A stretch of DNA of 64,000 nucleotides, taken from assembly GCA_024636345.1 (NCBI GenBank), contig JAGXHG010000023.1, forward strand, positions 39,771 to 103,770, read 5' to 3'. The stretch is from Desulfobulbaceae bacterium. Lineage in GTDB: Bacteria; Desulfobacterota; Desulfobulbia; Desulfobulbales; Desulfocapsaceae. Below, in pieces: positions 34,634 through 43,709 of this stretch (position 1 is its first letter; each line of letters starts with the position of its first letter). The position numbers and the translations under genes are program-made. Below the pieces are notes generated by a model. That model was not told the DNA's origin, did no database searches, and saw only the letters and a program-made list of their open reading frames with translations.

Positions 34634-36016
34634 ATGAAAAAGAACAATTTTCTGCTTATTAAATTGATCAAAATCTGCATTATTTTGCTGATTTGGACCA
34701 ATTCTACAATCGTTTTTGCACAAATGGAGAAAGTCGTTTCCAGCTATGGACCGACGAACCAGACTGAGACTTTCGACCAAATCAAAGCCTCGCGCATGGC
34801 GGTAAAAAGCGAACGTTCCAAATTACAAAAGGAGTTACTGAACTCTCGGTATAACCTTTCCACAAAGACTGCTACTGAAGCCGTCATGTCAGGAGGAAAA
34901 CCTCTCCCAATTGGACCGACAGCCAAGCTTGAAGGGACATCATGGAAAGAACTTGACAAGATGACCCCCAAACAAATTAAAGAGAAGGGGCTGTTTCCAT
35001 ACAAACCCCTCCCTTTTGCAGATCATGCCGAGGGGGGTATGTTATTCCCGGAGATGATCTCAAAATTATTGCCCCGGCTGGTCCGCTTTGACTTGGATTT
35101 TGATCTTCCCGAACAGATCCTTCCGGATCCGGCCCCAGCAATTTTCCTGACCACCCGGCCTGACCTTGGTGACGTGGCCAAGGGGCGGCTCATTACCATC
35201 GACAATTACTATGAGATTTTTAACGGTCTTCTGAATCCCAAACAACTCGAGGGTCTCCGCCTCCTGGTGACCCAGTTTCCCCAACAGCAATTTAACGCGA
35301 CAGAAGACCGGCGTACCGACAGGCCCAGTTTGGGCGTAACTTGTTTCGACTGTCATGCTAATGGCCATACCAACGGGGCAAATCATCTTGTTGGTGACAT
35401 TCGGCCACAGGAATTCAGACACCGTATTGAGACCCCTACTCTGCGTGGAGTTAACATCCAGCGGCTCTTCGGTTCTCAACGTGCACTTAAAACAGTCGAG
35501 GACTTCACCGAATTCGAACAGCGTGCTGCCTACTTCGATGGAGACCACTGCATGGCTGCCAAAAAAGGGGTTAATGTCCTCGAAAGGGGTTCCCAAGTAC
35601 ATTTCATGTCTGAATTCATGGCAATACTGGATTTCCCTCCAGCCTCCAAGCTAGACATTTACGGCGAACTCGACCAAGCTGAGGCTACCCCGAGTGAACT
35701 GAGTGGTGAGGCGCTTTTCAACGGCAAGGCTCGATGCTCCTCATGTCACCCTGCCCCTTACTACACCGACAATAGCATGCATGATCTCAAGGCTGAACGT
35801 TTTTACAAGATGGAAATGGCAAATGGAATGATGATGGCCCACGACGGCACTATTAAAACGTTCCCCTTGAGAGGTATCAAAGATTCTCCCCCCTATATGC
35901 ACGACGGAAGGTGCTTCACGCTTGAAGACACCGTGGAGTATTTCAACCTTATTCAACAACTTCACTTGAACGACGTAGAAAAGACTGACCTGGTTGCGTT
36001 CTTGCGCTCTTTATAG
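34634..36016 (+). CDS. Di-heme cytochrome c peroxidase-like protein (CcpA/MauG family)
   Basis: 460-residue periplasmic di-heme protein. A signal peptide spans residues 1-31 (LIKICIILLIWTNSTIVFA). Two heme c motifs are CFDCH (Cys 237) and CSSCH (Cys 368). The C-terminal PLRGIKDSPPYMHDGRCFTLEDTVEYFN is the standard end of bacterial cytochrome c peroxidases and MauG-type enzymes, whose job is peroxide reduction or protein modification. The N-terminal ~170 residues lack heme motifs and are longer than in classical CcpA. GGGAGG precedes ATG 34634. With the Tat-exported SOD upstream it makes a periplasmic oxygen-defence pair. Confidence 0.88.
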   Translation: MKKNNFLLIKLIKICIILLIWTNSTIVFAQMEKVVSSYGPTNQTETFDQIKASRMAVKSERSKLQKELLNSRYNLSTKTATEAVMSGGKPLPIGPTAKLEGTSWKELDKMTPKQIKEKGLFPYKPLPFADHAEGGMLFPEMISKLLPRLVRFDLDFDLPEQILPDPAPAIFLTTRPDLGDVAKGRLITIDNYYEIFNGLLNPKQLEGLRLLVTQFPQQQFNATEDRRTDRPSLGVTCFDCHANGHTNGANHLVGDIRPQEFRHRIETPTLRGVNIQRLFGSQRALKTVEDFTEFEQRAAYFDGDHCMAAKKGVNVLERGSQVHFMSEFMAILDFPPASKLDIYGELDQAEATPSELSGEALFNGKARCSSCHPAPYYTDNSMHDLKAERFYKMEMANGMMMAHDGTIKTFPLRGIKDSPPYMHDGRCFTLEDTVEYFNLIQQLHLNDVEKTDLVAFLRSL

Positions 36017-36035
36017 AAATAATCTTTAGGTGATC

Positions 36036-36065
36036 GAATGAGGGGAACTCCTGTTTCCCTCATTC
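36036..36065 (+). terminator. Hairpin after the peroxidase gene
   Basis: GAATGAGGGGAA and TTTCCCTCATTC pair over 12 bp with one G-T, around a CTCCTG loop, 19 bases after the stop. Only a short TTCTG follows, so termination strength is uncertain. Confidence 0.55.
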
Positions 36066-36349
36066 TTCTGAAAGGGGGGCAGCGCTCAACAAACCTCATC
36101 TTCCGATCAGCAGGAATAAATTAAAAATGCGCAAAATTAGAGACGAATTTACTCCTTTAACCAAGCAAAAGAAAAACGGTTCCAGATCAACAAAAACGGG
36201 TAAATGGAATCACGACAAGAGTCGCGGAGAAAGTCGACCTACTTGCATAACATTTTGTTTTATAAAATGCTTTTGTCTGAATACAAAATCATGGTGAATC
36301 GTTACCTTAGAAGAAGAACTGGGCACATTTTTTTATGCCGTAACCCAAC
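36066..36349 (+). other. Spacer, with a possible short truncated frame
   Basis: No firm gene. An ATG at 36127 opens MRKIRDEFTPLTKQKKNGSR, which is basic and faintly like the opening of small DUF/HNH-associated proteins, but it runs into low-complexity sequence within ~55 codons. Near 36338-36352 is TAACCCAACCTAC, similar to one arm of the palindrome at 21487-21532. Confidence 0.35.
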
Positions 36350-38149
36350 CTACTTCTGGCCCTTATCGTCTGGCCTCTGGACAGGGCACTGGGTTGTTGT
36401 ATCGTAGTTCTTCCACGCCGGATCGCTATATTCAGTATGACATTCAACACAGAGTCCAACCCGCAGGATCTTGCGCAGTTCCTGACCGCTGAAAGGCCGC
36501 AGATCCGCTCGCGATCCATGCTGGAGCGGCTGGCCGTCGATGGTGACAAAGGCATCAAATCCCACTGTCTTACCTGCAAAGGTATCCACACCCTGATCAA
36601 GTGGCTGAAAAGACCACTTCCCGTCCTTCTCCGTCACTGTTCCCTCGCCTAATCCCACAACCTTGCTTGAGGTATGACACTCAGCACAGCTTCTACCCTT
36701 GCTCTGGGTGGTATGCGGATTAATGGCGGCCATGGTGAAGCGGTTAAAACCGCCCTCGACCTTCCCCTTTTCATCAACCAGAGTCACAATGTCCTGACAA
36801 CCTGGAGTAACAATCACCACCTCATCTTTCCACACGGCCAGCATTGGCTTCTCATAGCGGATATATGAGCGCCCTTCTTCCCACATCCCGGGAGTCTCCT
36901 TGAGGGTCAACTTGTCAAGATGGGTCTGGGCTGCATCGCGCTTAGCGTGACAACCATAACACTGCGGTACCCAGGTCGAATGACAGGCCACGCAGCTGAC
37001 CCGTTTATGGCCGCTGAAATCACAGACTCCCTGTTTCGGTGGCTGCAGAGGATGAATTTTCTCACTCAGTTTACCAGTCAACTGCCATTTCCCATCTTTG
37101 CTGATAATATTATTTACCGGTTGCCCTTTGCGGGTTTTGCCGGGAGCCGTGGCATGACACATCACGCAGGAGATCTCCACTTGCTCCTCATAATGGGCAT
37201 AACTGACCCCATCGCCCATTATCTCATTGCGGGTATGACAATCAATACAGGCCAGTCCTTTTTTATGATGCACATCCTCGGCAATCTCCAGATAAAAGCG
37301 GGAACCTGGTAGTTGCTTTGAGGTCACCCCTCCCTTCTCGTAAGGTGTTCCGTACCCTTCCGATTCAAAGACCCCGGTATAGGAGATTCCAATGCGTCCG
37401 GAGCGATTATGACAACGGATGCAGTTAACATCCTGCACCTTTTTGATCACCAGGGGGTGGACCTTGGACTTCTCACTCTTGGCAGCATCATCAAACTCAG
37501 TCACTCCCTTGCGGGCTGTGCCTTCAGGCATGACAAAATGACAGGCCGAACAGCCGCCGCCCTTCTCATTAAAAAAATCAGGGGCCCCAGGCAAATCATT
37601 TTTTTGTTTCCACAGATGACAGGTGGCACAGAGCTTTCGATAATAATCCAGGGCCAGAGAATTCTTCTGGCCAGCCAGTAATTTCTCCACTGTAAGATCA
37701 CTATCCTGGCTGTCTGATTCTCCCCAGTAAAAGAGCAGGGTACCAATAATCCCCCGGTTCGTGGCCATAAGTGAATTCTTTACCTTCTGGACATCGGTGG
37801 GATGACAGCCTTCAACCCCGCAGGTCTTCTCGACCACCCGCAAATCTCCGGGATTAATAACTATCCCTGCATGGGCCTTCTTCTTGTCAATGGCCATGGC
37901 ATCACCGAGATGACAGGAGGCGCAGCCGATCACCCGTGGATCATGGGCCGCGTCCAGCTTTTCTTCCTTATGACAGAAAAGACACATATCAATGCGGCCA
38001 CTGGTGGTCACATAGACCTGATCAGAGCGCTTCGTCCGCAGTTCACGGATAACAAGCAGCAAGACCACAACCAGGACCAGAAGCAGGGCAAACTGTTGCC
38101 ACAACCGGGAGAGTTTACGCCTCGCACTTTTTTCTTCCACCGGGGTCAT
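36350..38149 (-). CDS. Membrane-anchored multiheme (12-heme) cytochrome c
   Basis: 599-residue protein with one N-terminal membrane anchor (about residues 16-35, FALLLVLVVVLLLVI) and a periplasmic part. I count eleven CxxCH motifs (CLFCH, CASCH, CATCH, CSACH, CIRCH, CIDCH, CVMCH, CVACH, CYGCH, CAECH, CVECH) and one unusual Cx4CH (CGVEGCH), i.e. up to 12 hemes. The anchor without cleavage signal suggests an inner-membrane electron carrier between the quinone pool and periplasmic partners. ATG 38149 lies four bases after the nadE stop (AGGAATGA-AAGG); a start at 38176 or 38194 would overlap nadE. No clear relative is named here. Confidence 0.88.
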   Translation of the reverse strand: MTPVEEKSARRKLSRLWQQFALLLVLVVVLLLVIRELRTKRSDQVYVTTSGRIDMCLFCHKEEKLDAAHDPRVIGCASCHLGDAMAIDKKKAHAGIVINPGDLRVVEKTCGVEGCHPTDVQKVKNSLMATNRGIIGTLLFYWGESDSQDSDLTVEKLLAGQKNSLALDYYRKLCATCHLWKQKNDLPGAPDFFNEKGGGCSACHFVMPEGTARKGVTEFDDAAKSEKSKVHPLVIKKVQDVNCIRCHNRSGRIGISYTGVFESEGYGTPYEKGGVTSKQLPGSRFYLEIAEDVHHKKGLACIDCHTRNEIMGDGVSYAHYEEQVEISCVMCHATAPGKTRKGQPVNNIISKDGKWQLTGKLSEKIHPLQPPKQGVCDFSGHKRVSCVACHSTWVPQCYGCHAKRDAAQTHLDKLTLKETPGMWEEGRSYIRYEKPMLAVWKDEVVIVTPGCQDIVTLVDEKGKVEGGFNRFTMAAINPHTTQSKGRSCAECHTSSKVVGLGEGTVTEKDGKWSFQPLDQGVDTFAGKTVGFDAFVTIDGQPLQHGSRADLRPFSGQELRKILRVGLCVECHTEYSDPAWKNYDTTTQCPVQRPDDKGQK

Positions 38150-38153
38150 CCTT

Positions 38154-39800
38154 TCATTCCTGATAATTGTGGACATTGGGATAACGCCTGCCATAGCCGA
38201 ATGCCTTGCTGGTCACCTTCAACCCCATGGCTGACTGCTTCCGTTTATACTCATTGAGACGAATCCGACGCAGGACATCACGTACCACCGACTCATCAAA
38301 ACCACCCTGAACAAGCGCTGACAGCCCCTGCCCCTGCACCAGGTGCAGCTCCAGGATCTGGTCGAGAATCGCATAGGGTGGCAGATCATCCTGATCGCAT
38401 TGATCAGGCTTCAGCTCAGCAGTGGGTACCTTGGTCACTGTTCGCTCAGGGATCCGCTCCTGCTCACGATTGACATACCGGGCCAATTCATACACCATCT
38501 GTTTGGGCACATCGGAAATCACGGCCAGTCCGCCGCTCATATCACCATAAAGGGTACAGTAGCCGACAGCCAGCTCACTTTTATTACCGGTTGACAAAAG
38601 AAGATGTCCAAACTTGTTCGACAGAGCCATGAGCAGATTACCGCGGATCCGGGCCTGAAGATTCTGTTCGGTGAGGTCTTGCGCCATACCGGCAAAGAGA
38701 GGCTGCAGGGATACCTGAAAGGCTGAAAACAGGGGAGTGATGGGAATAACTTTGAAAGTGCAGCCAAGATTTGCAGCCAGAGCCTCCGCGTCTTCCATGG
38801 AATCCTCTGAACTGTAAGGTGAGGGCAAAGCTACCCCCAGCACATTTTCAGCACCGAGGGCGTCAGCGGCAATAGTTGCCGTCAGGGCAGAATCAATACC
38901 GCCGGAAAGGCCGAGGACAACGGAATGAAAACCACATTTCCGCACATAATCACGCACTCCCATCACTAAGGCAGCATAGACGGCGGCCACAGGCTCCTCC
39001 AGATCAGGGCCATGCTTCTCCCCACGCCAGCCATCTGTTTCTACCACCACCATATCCGGGACAAAACCCGCGCCTTTGGCAACAATCTCAGAGTCGGAAT
39101 TCATGACCAGACTGCGGCCATCGAAGAGCAAAGAATCCTGCCCTCCGACCTGATTCACATAGCAAAAAGGGACCTGATAACGGGAACAAAGAGAACGGAA
39201 GATGGCATGACGAATCTCTTCCTTGTCACGCTGGAAGGGAGAGGCTGAGACATTAATCAGGCAATCGATCCTGCGCCCCTGTTCTTTCGCACGGGAGAAC
39301 AAAGATTCAACAGGATCACAGCGATAACAACCGGCAGCCTGATGCCAGATGTCCTCACACACGGTTACACCAAAGGTCATTCCCCCAAGCTGAAAGGGCA
39401 GTGCCTCCGACCCCGGCTCAAAGTAACGGGTCTCATCAAAAACATCGTAGGACGGGAGCAGCTGCTTGCGTACCCGATGCACAATTTCTCCATCCCGGGC
39501 CACCACCACGGAATTGTACAAGGGCTTACCCTGATTTTCATGTCGCCGTTCCAGACAGCCAAACATCACCGCCAGAGGTGGTAGATCGCTGACTAGTTGG
39601 GAAACTGCACGATCGTGGTCTTCGAGAAATGACTGCCTCTCCAGAAGATCCTGGGGCGGATAACCGGAGACAACCATCTCCGGAAAGACAGCAAGCTCAC
39701 AGCCGCCGGCATGTGCCTGTTCTGCGAAAGACGCTATGGCTCGACAGTTTGCAGTAAAATCACCAATCACAGGATTGATCTGCACCAGAGCGATCTTCAT
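38154..39800 (-). CDS. nadE: Glutamine-dependent NAD+ synthase
   Basis: 548-residue enzyme that amidates nicotinic acid adenine dinucleotide. The N-terminal ~270 residues are a nitrilase-type glutaminase: Glu in AVFPEMVVSGYPPQDLL, Lys in VRKQLLPSYDVFDE, Cys in FGVTVCEDIWH. The C-terminal synthetase has the PP-loop GLSGGIDSALTATIAADALG and STGNKSELAVGYCTLYGDMSGG. The length and both domains are normal. The start MKIALVQINPVIGDF is the canonical one. The multiheme gene follows after four bases, probably in one transcript. Confidence 0.95.
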   Translation of the reverse strand: MKIALVQINPVIGDFTANCRAIASFAEQAHAGGCELAVFPEMVVSGYPPQDLLERQSFLEDHDRAVSQLVSDLPPLAVMFGCLERRHENQGKPLYNSVVVARDGEIVHRVRKQLLPSYDVFDETRYFEPGSEALPFQLGGMTFGVTVCEDIWHQAAGCYRCDPVESLFSRAKEQGRRIDCLINVSASPFQRDKEEIRHAIFRSLCSRYQVPFCYVNQVGGQDSLLFDGRSLVMNSDSEIVAKGAGFVPDMVVVETDGWRGEKHGPDLEEPVAAVYAALVMGVRDYVRKCGFHSVVLGLSGGIDSALTATIAADALGAENVLGVALPSPYSSEDSMEDAEALAANLGCTFKVIPITPLFSAFQVSLQPLFAGMAQDLTEQNLQARIRGNLLMALSNKFGHLLLSTGNKSELAVGYCTLYGDMSGGLAVISDVPKQMVYELARYVNREQERIPERTVTKVPTAELKPDQCDQDDLPPYAILDQILELHLVQGQGLSALVQGGFDESVVRDVLRRIRLNEYKRKQSAMGLKVTSKAFGYGRRYPNVHNYQE

Positions 39801-39810
39801 AGCAATTCTT

Positions 39811-40746
39811 TCACAACTCTATTACCTGCCCTTCTCTGGCAAAGAAGACCTCAGTAGCACCATAGCGTCCGGGCTCACAATAGACGGCGGCCATCTCATC
39901 TATCTGCTGATCGGTCCGATCAGGGTCATGATGAAACAGGGCCAGTCGTTTGACTCCTGCCCGATTGGCCGCAGCAATGGCATATTCAAAACTGGAATGT
40001 CCCCAGCCAACCCGGCTCTTCATCTCTGCCTCTGTATATTGGCAGTCATGGACCAAAAGATCAGCCCCGGCGAAAAAGGCCTCCATGGCCAGATTCTGTT
40101 CCATGGCCACCTCTTCACCCTCAACAGCCATCGCTTCATCGTAATCAGGATGATCAGGGTCAGTAATAAAGAGATTGCGGAACGGTTCAAAATCATAACA
40201 AGTACAGAACGATTTACCCTGATAGTCGAAACGATAACCAAGAGCCGTAATAGGATGATTCAAAAACTTGGTGGTCAAGACCAATCCTTCACCATAATCT
40301 CTGCCAGCCTCTTCTCTCAAACGGATATACTCAATTTTTGATTTAAGCTCTCCCATATTGACCGGGAAATAACGATATCTCATCTGTCCGCCAACGACTT
40401 CCTCTAAGGGTTCGTCCTCAAAAGAAACAGGACCATACACCTTCAATTCAGTACCGGGAACATAGATAGGAACAAAATAGGGAAAGCCCATGATATGGTC
40501 CCAATGGGTATGAGAAAGAAAAATCTCGGCCCGTATCGGTCCTTTGGGCAGATCGTGCTGCATCAACTGGTTTCCCAGCATCCTGATGCCGGAACCGGCG
40601 TCAATGATAACAAGCCTGTTCTCATCCCCAACTCTCAGTTCTAGACAGGCCCCATTTCCCCCATATTTCTGGGTCAATGGTCCGGGACAGGGGATGGAAC
40701 CCCTCACCCCCCAAAATCGAATTTTCATACTCATGTTATCACTCAT
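39811..40746 (-). CDS. Metallo-beta-lactamase-fold hydrolase (phosphodiesterase type)
   Basis: 311-residue MBL-fold protein. Metal-binding motif HTHWDH at residues 79-84, DAGSG at 49-53, and later HDCQYT and FHHDPDRTDQ supply remaining ligands. It opens MKIRFWGVRGSIPCPG, seen in a subgroup often linked to cyclic-nucleotide or RNase Z-like hydrolysis in bacteria with HDOD or signalling neighbours. The substrate is unknown. Its ATG overlaps the stop of the HDOD gene by 4 bases, so the two are coupled. Confidence 0.9.
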   Translation of the reverse strand: MSDNMSMKIRFWGVRGSIPCPGPLTQKYGGNGACLELRVGDENRLVIIDAGSGIRMLGNQLMQHDLPKGPIRAEIFLSHTHWDHIMGFPYFVPIYVPGTELKVYGPVSFEDEPLEEVVGGQMRYRYFPVNMGELKSKIEYIRLREEAGRDYGEGLVLTTKFLNHPITALGYRFDYQGKSFCTCYDFEPFRNLFITDPDHPDYDEAMAVEGEEVAMEQNLAMEAFFAGADLLVHDCQYTEAEMKSRVGWGHSSFEYAIAAANRAGVKRLALFHHDPDRTDQQIDEMAAVYCEPGRYGATEVFFAREGQVIEL

Positions 40747-41630
40747 ACCTGTAAAAAGATCTGGGCCTTCTGAATCTCATCTTCCACCACGCCGCTGATG
40801 GCTGCAAGATCAGACCAATCCAGTCCCGTGAGTTCAAGCAACATTTCAGCATTCCTGTACTCAGGAAAAGGATCCCCTGCATAACCGATATCGTGGATAT
40901 TAATATACATATTGGCCAGAGCGACAATGGCCGCCTTGGCACGATCTTCCTCACTCAAAGGCACTTCACTTGGAGCACCACCCACCGTGCCGATATCATG
41001 ATGACAACAGACACAACTGGCCATGAACCCTGTTAACTTCCATTTTTCGGCAATCAATCGTCCGACTTCCTGGTGATCAATCCCCAGAAACTCGCGTTCA
41101 ACCTCAATCAATGGTCTCTGTTCCTGACGGGCAATCGACAAGACATGGATATACTCATCACCAAAAGGGATCTTACCAAGATCATGCAACATCCCGGCTA
41201 TAAAAAATTCTTCCCGCTCCTGGAGCGAGACACCACTGGCCACAGCCAACAACTTGGCGCTCACCCCCACTCCAATAGAATGGGTCCAAAACTTGGTTGT
41301 AGGGAGGGCTTTTGATTTATTAGCACTAGCAACTGAATTGATAATGGCCGTACTGAGAGCCATATTCTTGACCGTATTCATCCCCAGCATGGTGATGGCA
41401 CGAGTCAAAGACGTCACCTTGCTCATCAATGAATAATAAGCCGAATTGATCAACTTCAACACCTGGCCGGTCAAAACAGGATCAAGGGAAATGACCTTAT
41501 TCAACTCATTGGGTGAAGCATCAGTGCGGCTGCAGATCTCCAGAACCTTGCCCACCGTTGTTGACAGACTGGGCATTTTCTGAATGAATCTTTCTATCTT
41601 TTTTCGCTGGCCTTCTCTATCAAGCTCCAC
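40743..41630 (-). CDS. HDOD-domain protein
   Basis: 295-residue HDOD protein, a non-catalytic relative of HD hydrolases found in bacterial signalling. Residues ~15-215 carry the pattern MPSLSTTVGKVLEICSRTDAS, VLKLINSAYYSLMSKVTSLTRAITMLGMNTVKNMALS and the residual HD-like AGMLHDLGKIPFGDEY, followed by GIDHQEVGRLIAEKW. An HHD in CVCCHHDIG is kept, so some metal binding is possible. It is the first gene of a pair with the MBL-fold hydrolase. Confidence 0.92.
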   Translation of the reverse strand: MELDREGQRKKIERFIQKMPSLSTTVGKVLEICSRTDASPNELNKVISLDPVLTGQVLKLINSAYYSLMSKVTSLTRAITMLGMNTVKNMALSTAIINSVASANKSKALPTTKFWTHSIGVGVSAKLLAVASGVSLQEREEFFIAGMLHDLGKIPFGDEYIHVLSIARQEQRPLIEVEREFLGIDHQEVGRLIAEKWKLTGFMASCVCCHHDIGTVGGAPSEVPLSEEDRAKAAIVALANMYINIHDIGYAGDPFPEYRNAEMLLELTGLDWSDLAAISGVVEDEIQKAQIFLQV

Positions 41631-41774
41631 ACCACACGATCCCCTAAAAAAACTTTAATATCAAACAATTAGGCAACAACTATCCCACTAAACATTTAAT
41701 TGTATCCAATGCCAGACAAGAGGTCAAGAAAACATCCCATGCTGAAGACAAAAAAGGCAGGTTTCCCCAACTGA

Positions 41775-41975
41775 TCAACACTCATGTTTAACCAGAAAAT
41801 CACGCACCATCTCCTGCATCACTTCAAGAGACGTCCTACCGGTCTCATGGACAATAATCCAGGAACACCGCTGATAGGCAATATAAAGATCCTGCGGAAC
41901 CTGAATCTTCAAATCAACCAGAGGAGATGCTTCCACCACTTCAGGACACAAGTCTTTGTTCTTTTTCACAACCAT
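41775..41975 (-). CDS. Small hypothetical protein behind hisA
   Basis: 66-residue soluble protein, MVVKKNKDLCPEVVEAS ... IYAYQRCSWIIVHETGRTSLEVMQEMV-type content with charged ends (the middle reads LKIQVPQDLYIAYQRCSW). The ATG lies 10 bases after the hisA stop with GAAGGG between, so it is likely cotranslated with hisA. A longer frame from 42026 is rejected because it overlaps hisA and skips this ribosome site. No family is recognised. The two Cys (residues 10 and 35) and the final C are not a clear motif. Confidence 0.55.
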   Translation of the reverse strand: MVVKKNKDLCPEVVEASPLVDLKIQVPQDLYIAYQRCSWIIVHETGRTSLEVMQEMVRDFLVKHEC

Positions 41976-41985
41976 CACGAACCCT

Positions 41986-42756
41986 TCAGCGCTGTTCAGC
42001 CCGGTGGAAGCGTACGGCCTCGGCATAGGTCATATCAGTACCGCCAAAGATGTCCAAGGCACTGCCCACGGTTGCATCCAACCTCCCCTGGCCTAGATCG
42101 CGAATCAGCTCCAGATCAGCAATATTGCGGACACCTCCGGCATACGTTGCAGGAATGGGTGACCAGGCTGCCAGTTTTTTAATCAATTCCTGTTCTACCC
42201 CCTGACACTGCCCTTCAACGTCGGCAGCATGAATGAGAAATTCAGCGCATGAGCCGGCGAAATGTGCCAGGACCTCTTCACTGATCACAACTTGAGTAAA
42301 ACGCTGCCAACGATCGGTAACGATATAGTAGTGATCATCCCGTCTTCTGCAGCTCAGATCCAACACCAACCGCTCCCGCCCCACCGCCTGCACCAGTCGC
42401 TGCAGACGATCCTCATCAACCATCCCATCCTTGAATACATAAGAGGTCACAATAACATGAGAGGCCCCGTGATCCAGCCAGTACCCCCCGTTATCTGCTG
42501 TTATGGCACCACCAATCTGCATCCCACCAGGCCAGGCGTCAAGCGCCTCAAGAGCGGCAGCATCATTACCCGGACCCAGCTTGATAATATGGCCGCCAGT
42601 AAGATTGTCTTGCCGGTAGAGCTCAGCAAACCAGGAAGAAGAATGGCTTGCGGTAAAGTTCGTACGCAACTCCTCAGGCCGCTCATCATTCAATGTTGAA
42701 CCGACAATCTGTTTTACCTTTCCATCATGGAGATCAATACAAGGTCTAAATTTCAT
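41986..42756 (-). CDS. hisA: HisA, eukaryote-type ProFAR isomerase
   Basis: 256-residue (beta/alpha)8 enzyme for histidine synthesis, isomerising ProFAR to PRFAR. It opens KFRPCIDLHDGKVKQIVGSTL and has the phosphate-binding YAGGVRNIADLELI near the end. This opening and the long insert LTGGHIIKLGPGNDAAALEAL match the plant/fungal HIS6-type branch rather than the short bacterial HisA (which starts MIIPAIDLxxGxxVRL). No other his gene is near. ATG 42756 is chosen at MKFRPCIDLH. A 66-residue gene follows closely. Confidence 0.88.
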   Translation of the reverse strand: MKFRPCIDLHDGKVKQIVGSTLNDERPEELRTNFTASHSSSWFAELYRQDNLTGGHIIKLGPGNDAAALEALDAWPGGMQIGGAITADNGGYWLDHGASHVIVTSYVFKDGMVDEDRLQRLVQAVGRERLVLDLSCRRRDDHYYIVTDRWQRFTQVVISEEVLAHFAGSCAEFLIHAADVEGQCQGVEQELIKKLAAWSPIPATYAGGVRNIADLELIRDLGQGRLDATVGSALDIFGGTDMTYAEAVRFHRAEQR

Positions 42757-42782
42757 GATGCCCCAGTACTCTGCTAAATACC

Positions 42783-42821
42783 AAAAAAAAACGGGCATCT
42801 CCTTATGGAGCTACCCGTTTT
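42783..42821 (-). terminator. Rho-independent terminator of the ATPase gene
   Basis: Read on the minus strand, AAAACGGGTAGCTCC and GGAGATGCCCGTTTT form an imperfect stem with an ATAA loop, followed by a run of T corresponding to the A-tract 42783-42791. It lies between the RecA-like ATPase gene and hisA and would separate the two transcripts. Confidence 0.8.
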
Positions 42822-42892
42822 CACTCTGCTTCCTCAACGATGTCACCCGAAAAATGCGACAACATCCTGATCCTGATCAGTCTCTTACCACC

Positions 42893-43600
42893 CTATGCCT
42901 TCTGGATAAGCATGGTGGAAGGATTAAGCGTCAACGAGGTGCCTGTATCAACCGTATCACTGACACATTTAAGGATCTTCAGATCAATTGCTTCATCCTT
43001 GGGCGCAATCATCATGACCACATCAAAAAGGTCATCGATGTCATGACAGGGAGCAGGCACACCAATAGAACTTTCACGCTTGTCCTCACGGTGAGTGGTT
43101 GCTGAGAACCAGATCATCTTCAAGCCATGTCGCACCATGAATTCCTTGAATTCCTCAAGGGCTGCATGAGTTCCGGCCTGAAAATCGTATCCGTCAATAA
43201 TCAGGCAGACAGGTTTATAGATTTGCTGTTGCACCAGATCGTCCAGCCGCTCTTCAAGCTTTGCCTGACTGAAAGAACTTTCCTTGAATGTCATGATCAT
43301 CCGATTCGACATGATCCCATCAACAGTGGTCTGAAAGCTTTCATTTTTCTCTTCTACAGCCATCAGGCGCAGGATATCATCATACCAGGCCCGGGTCTTA
43401 TCAAATCCCTCACCGATAGAGACATGCAACACTTTATCGCCCCAGAGCATCGAATCAAGAGCAATCTGTACTAAGATAGCTGTCTTGCCCAGACCGGCAC
43501 GGGACATGACCAACCCCATACTAGCGCCATCCTCCTTAACCTTTTTTTCAAGTCCCAGAATTCGCAACGGATTATTCATTACCAGGTTTTTTTTCCCCAT
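42893..43600 (-). CDS. RecA/KaiC-like P-loop ATPase of unknown role
   Basis: 235-residue protein with a P-loop in SRAGLGKTAILVQIALDS (about residues 33-50), a Walker B-like strand KPVCLIIDGYDF (about 135-146) and a core typical of RecA-superfamily ATPases such as KaiC, RadA or DnaB lids: VLHVSIGEGFDKTRAWYDDIL. Lacks DNA-binding loops that I can recognise. It lies between fusA and hisA; the gap to fusA is 110 bases, so they may be cotranscribed. Function unknown. Confidence 0.75.
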   Translation of the reverse strand: MGKKNLVMNNPLRILGLEKKVKEDGASMGLVMSRAGLGKTAILVQIALDSMLWGDKVLHVSIGEGFDKTRAWYDDILRLMAVEEKNESFQTTVDGIMSNRMIMTFKESSFSQAKLEERLDDLVQQQIYKPVCLIIDGYDFQAGTHAALEEFKEFMVRHGLKMIWFSATTHREDKRESSIGVPAPCHDIDDLFDVVMMIAPKDEAIDLKILKCVSDTVDTGTSLTLNPSTMLIQKA

Positions 43601-43709
43601 GGCCGTGTACCTCTTTTATCTATTCATTTGCTTCGTCCATAAAGGGACGATCTGCCGGACATGAAACCCATGCCCGGTATAAAAACAACTCTTCCGGCAG
43701 AGACAAAGA

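Noticed and set aside
36127..36300. Small basic frame MRKIRDEF...
   Set aside because: Poor ribosome site spacing and breakdown into low-complexity sequence; kept only as a note in the spacer entry.
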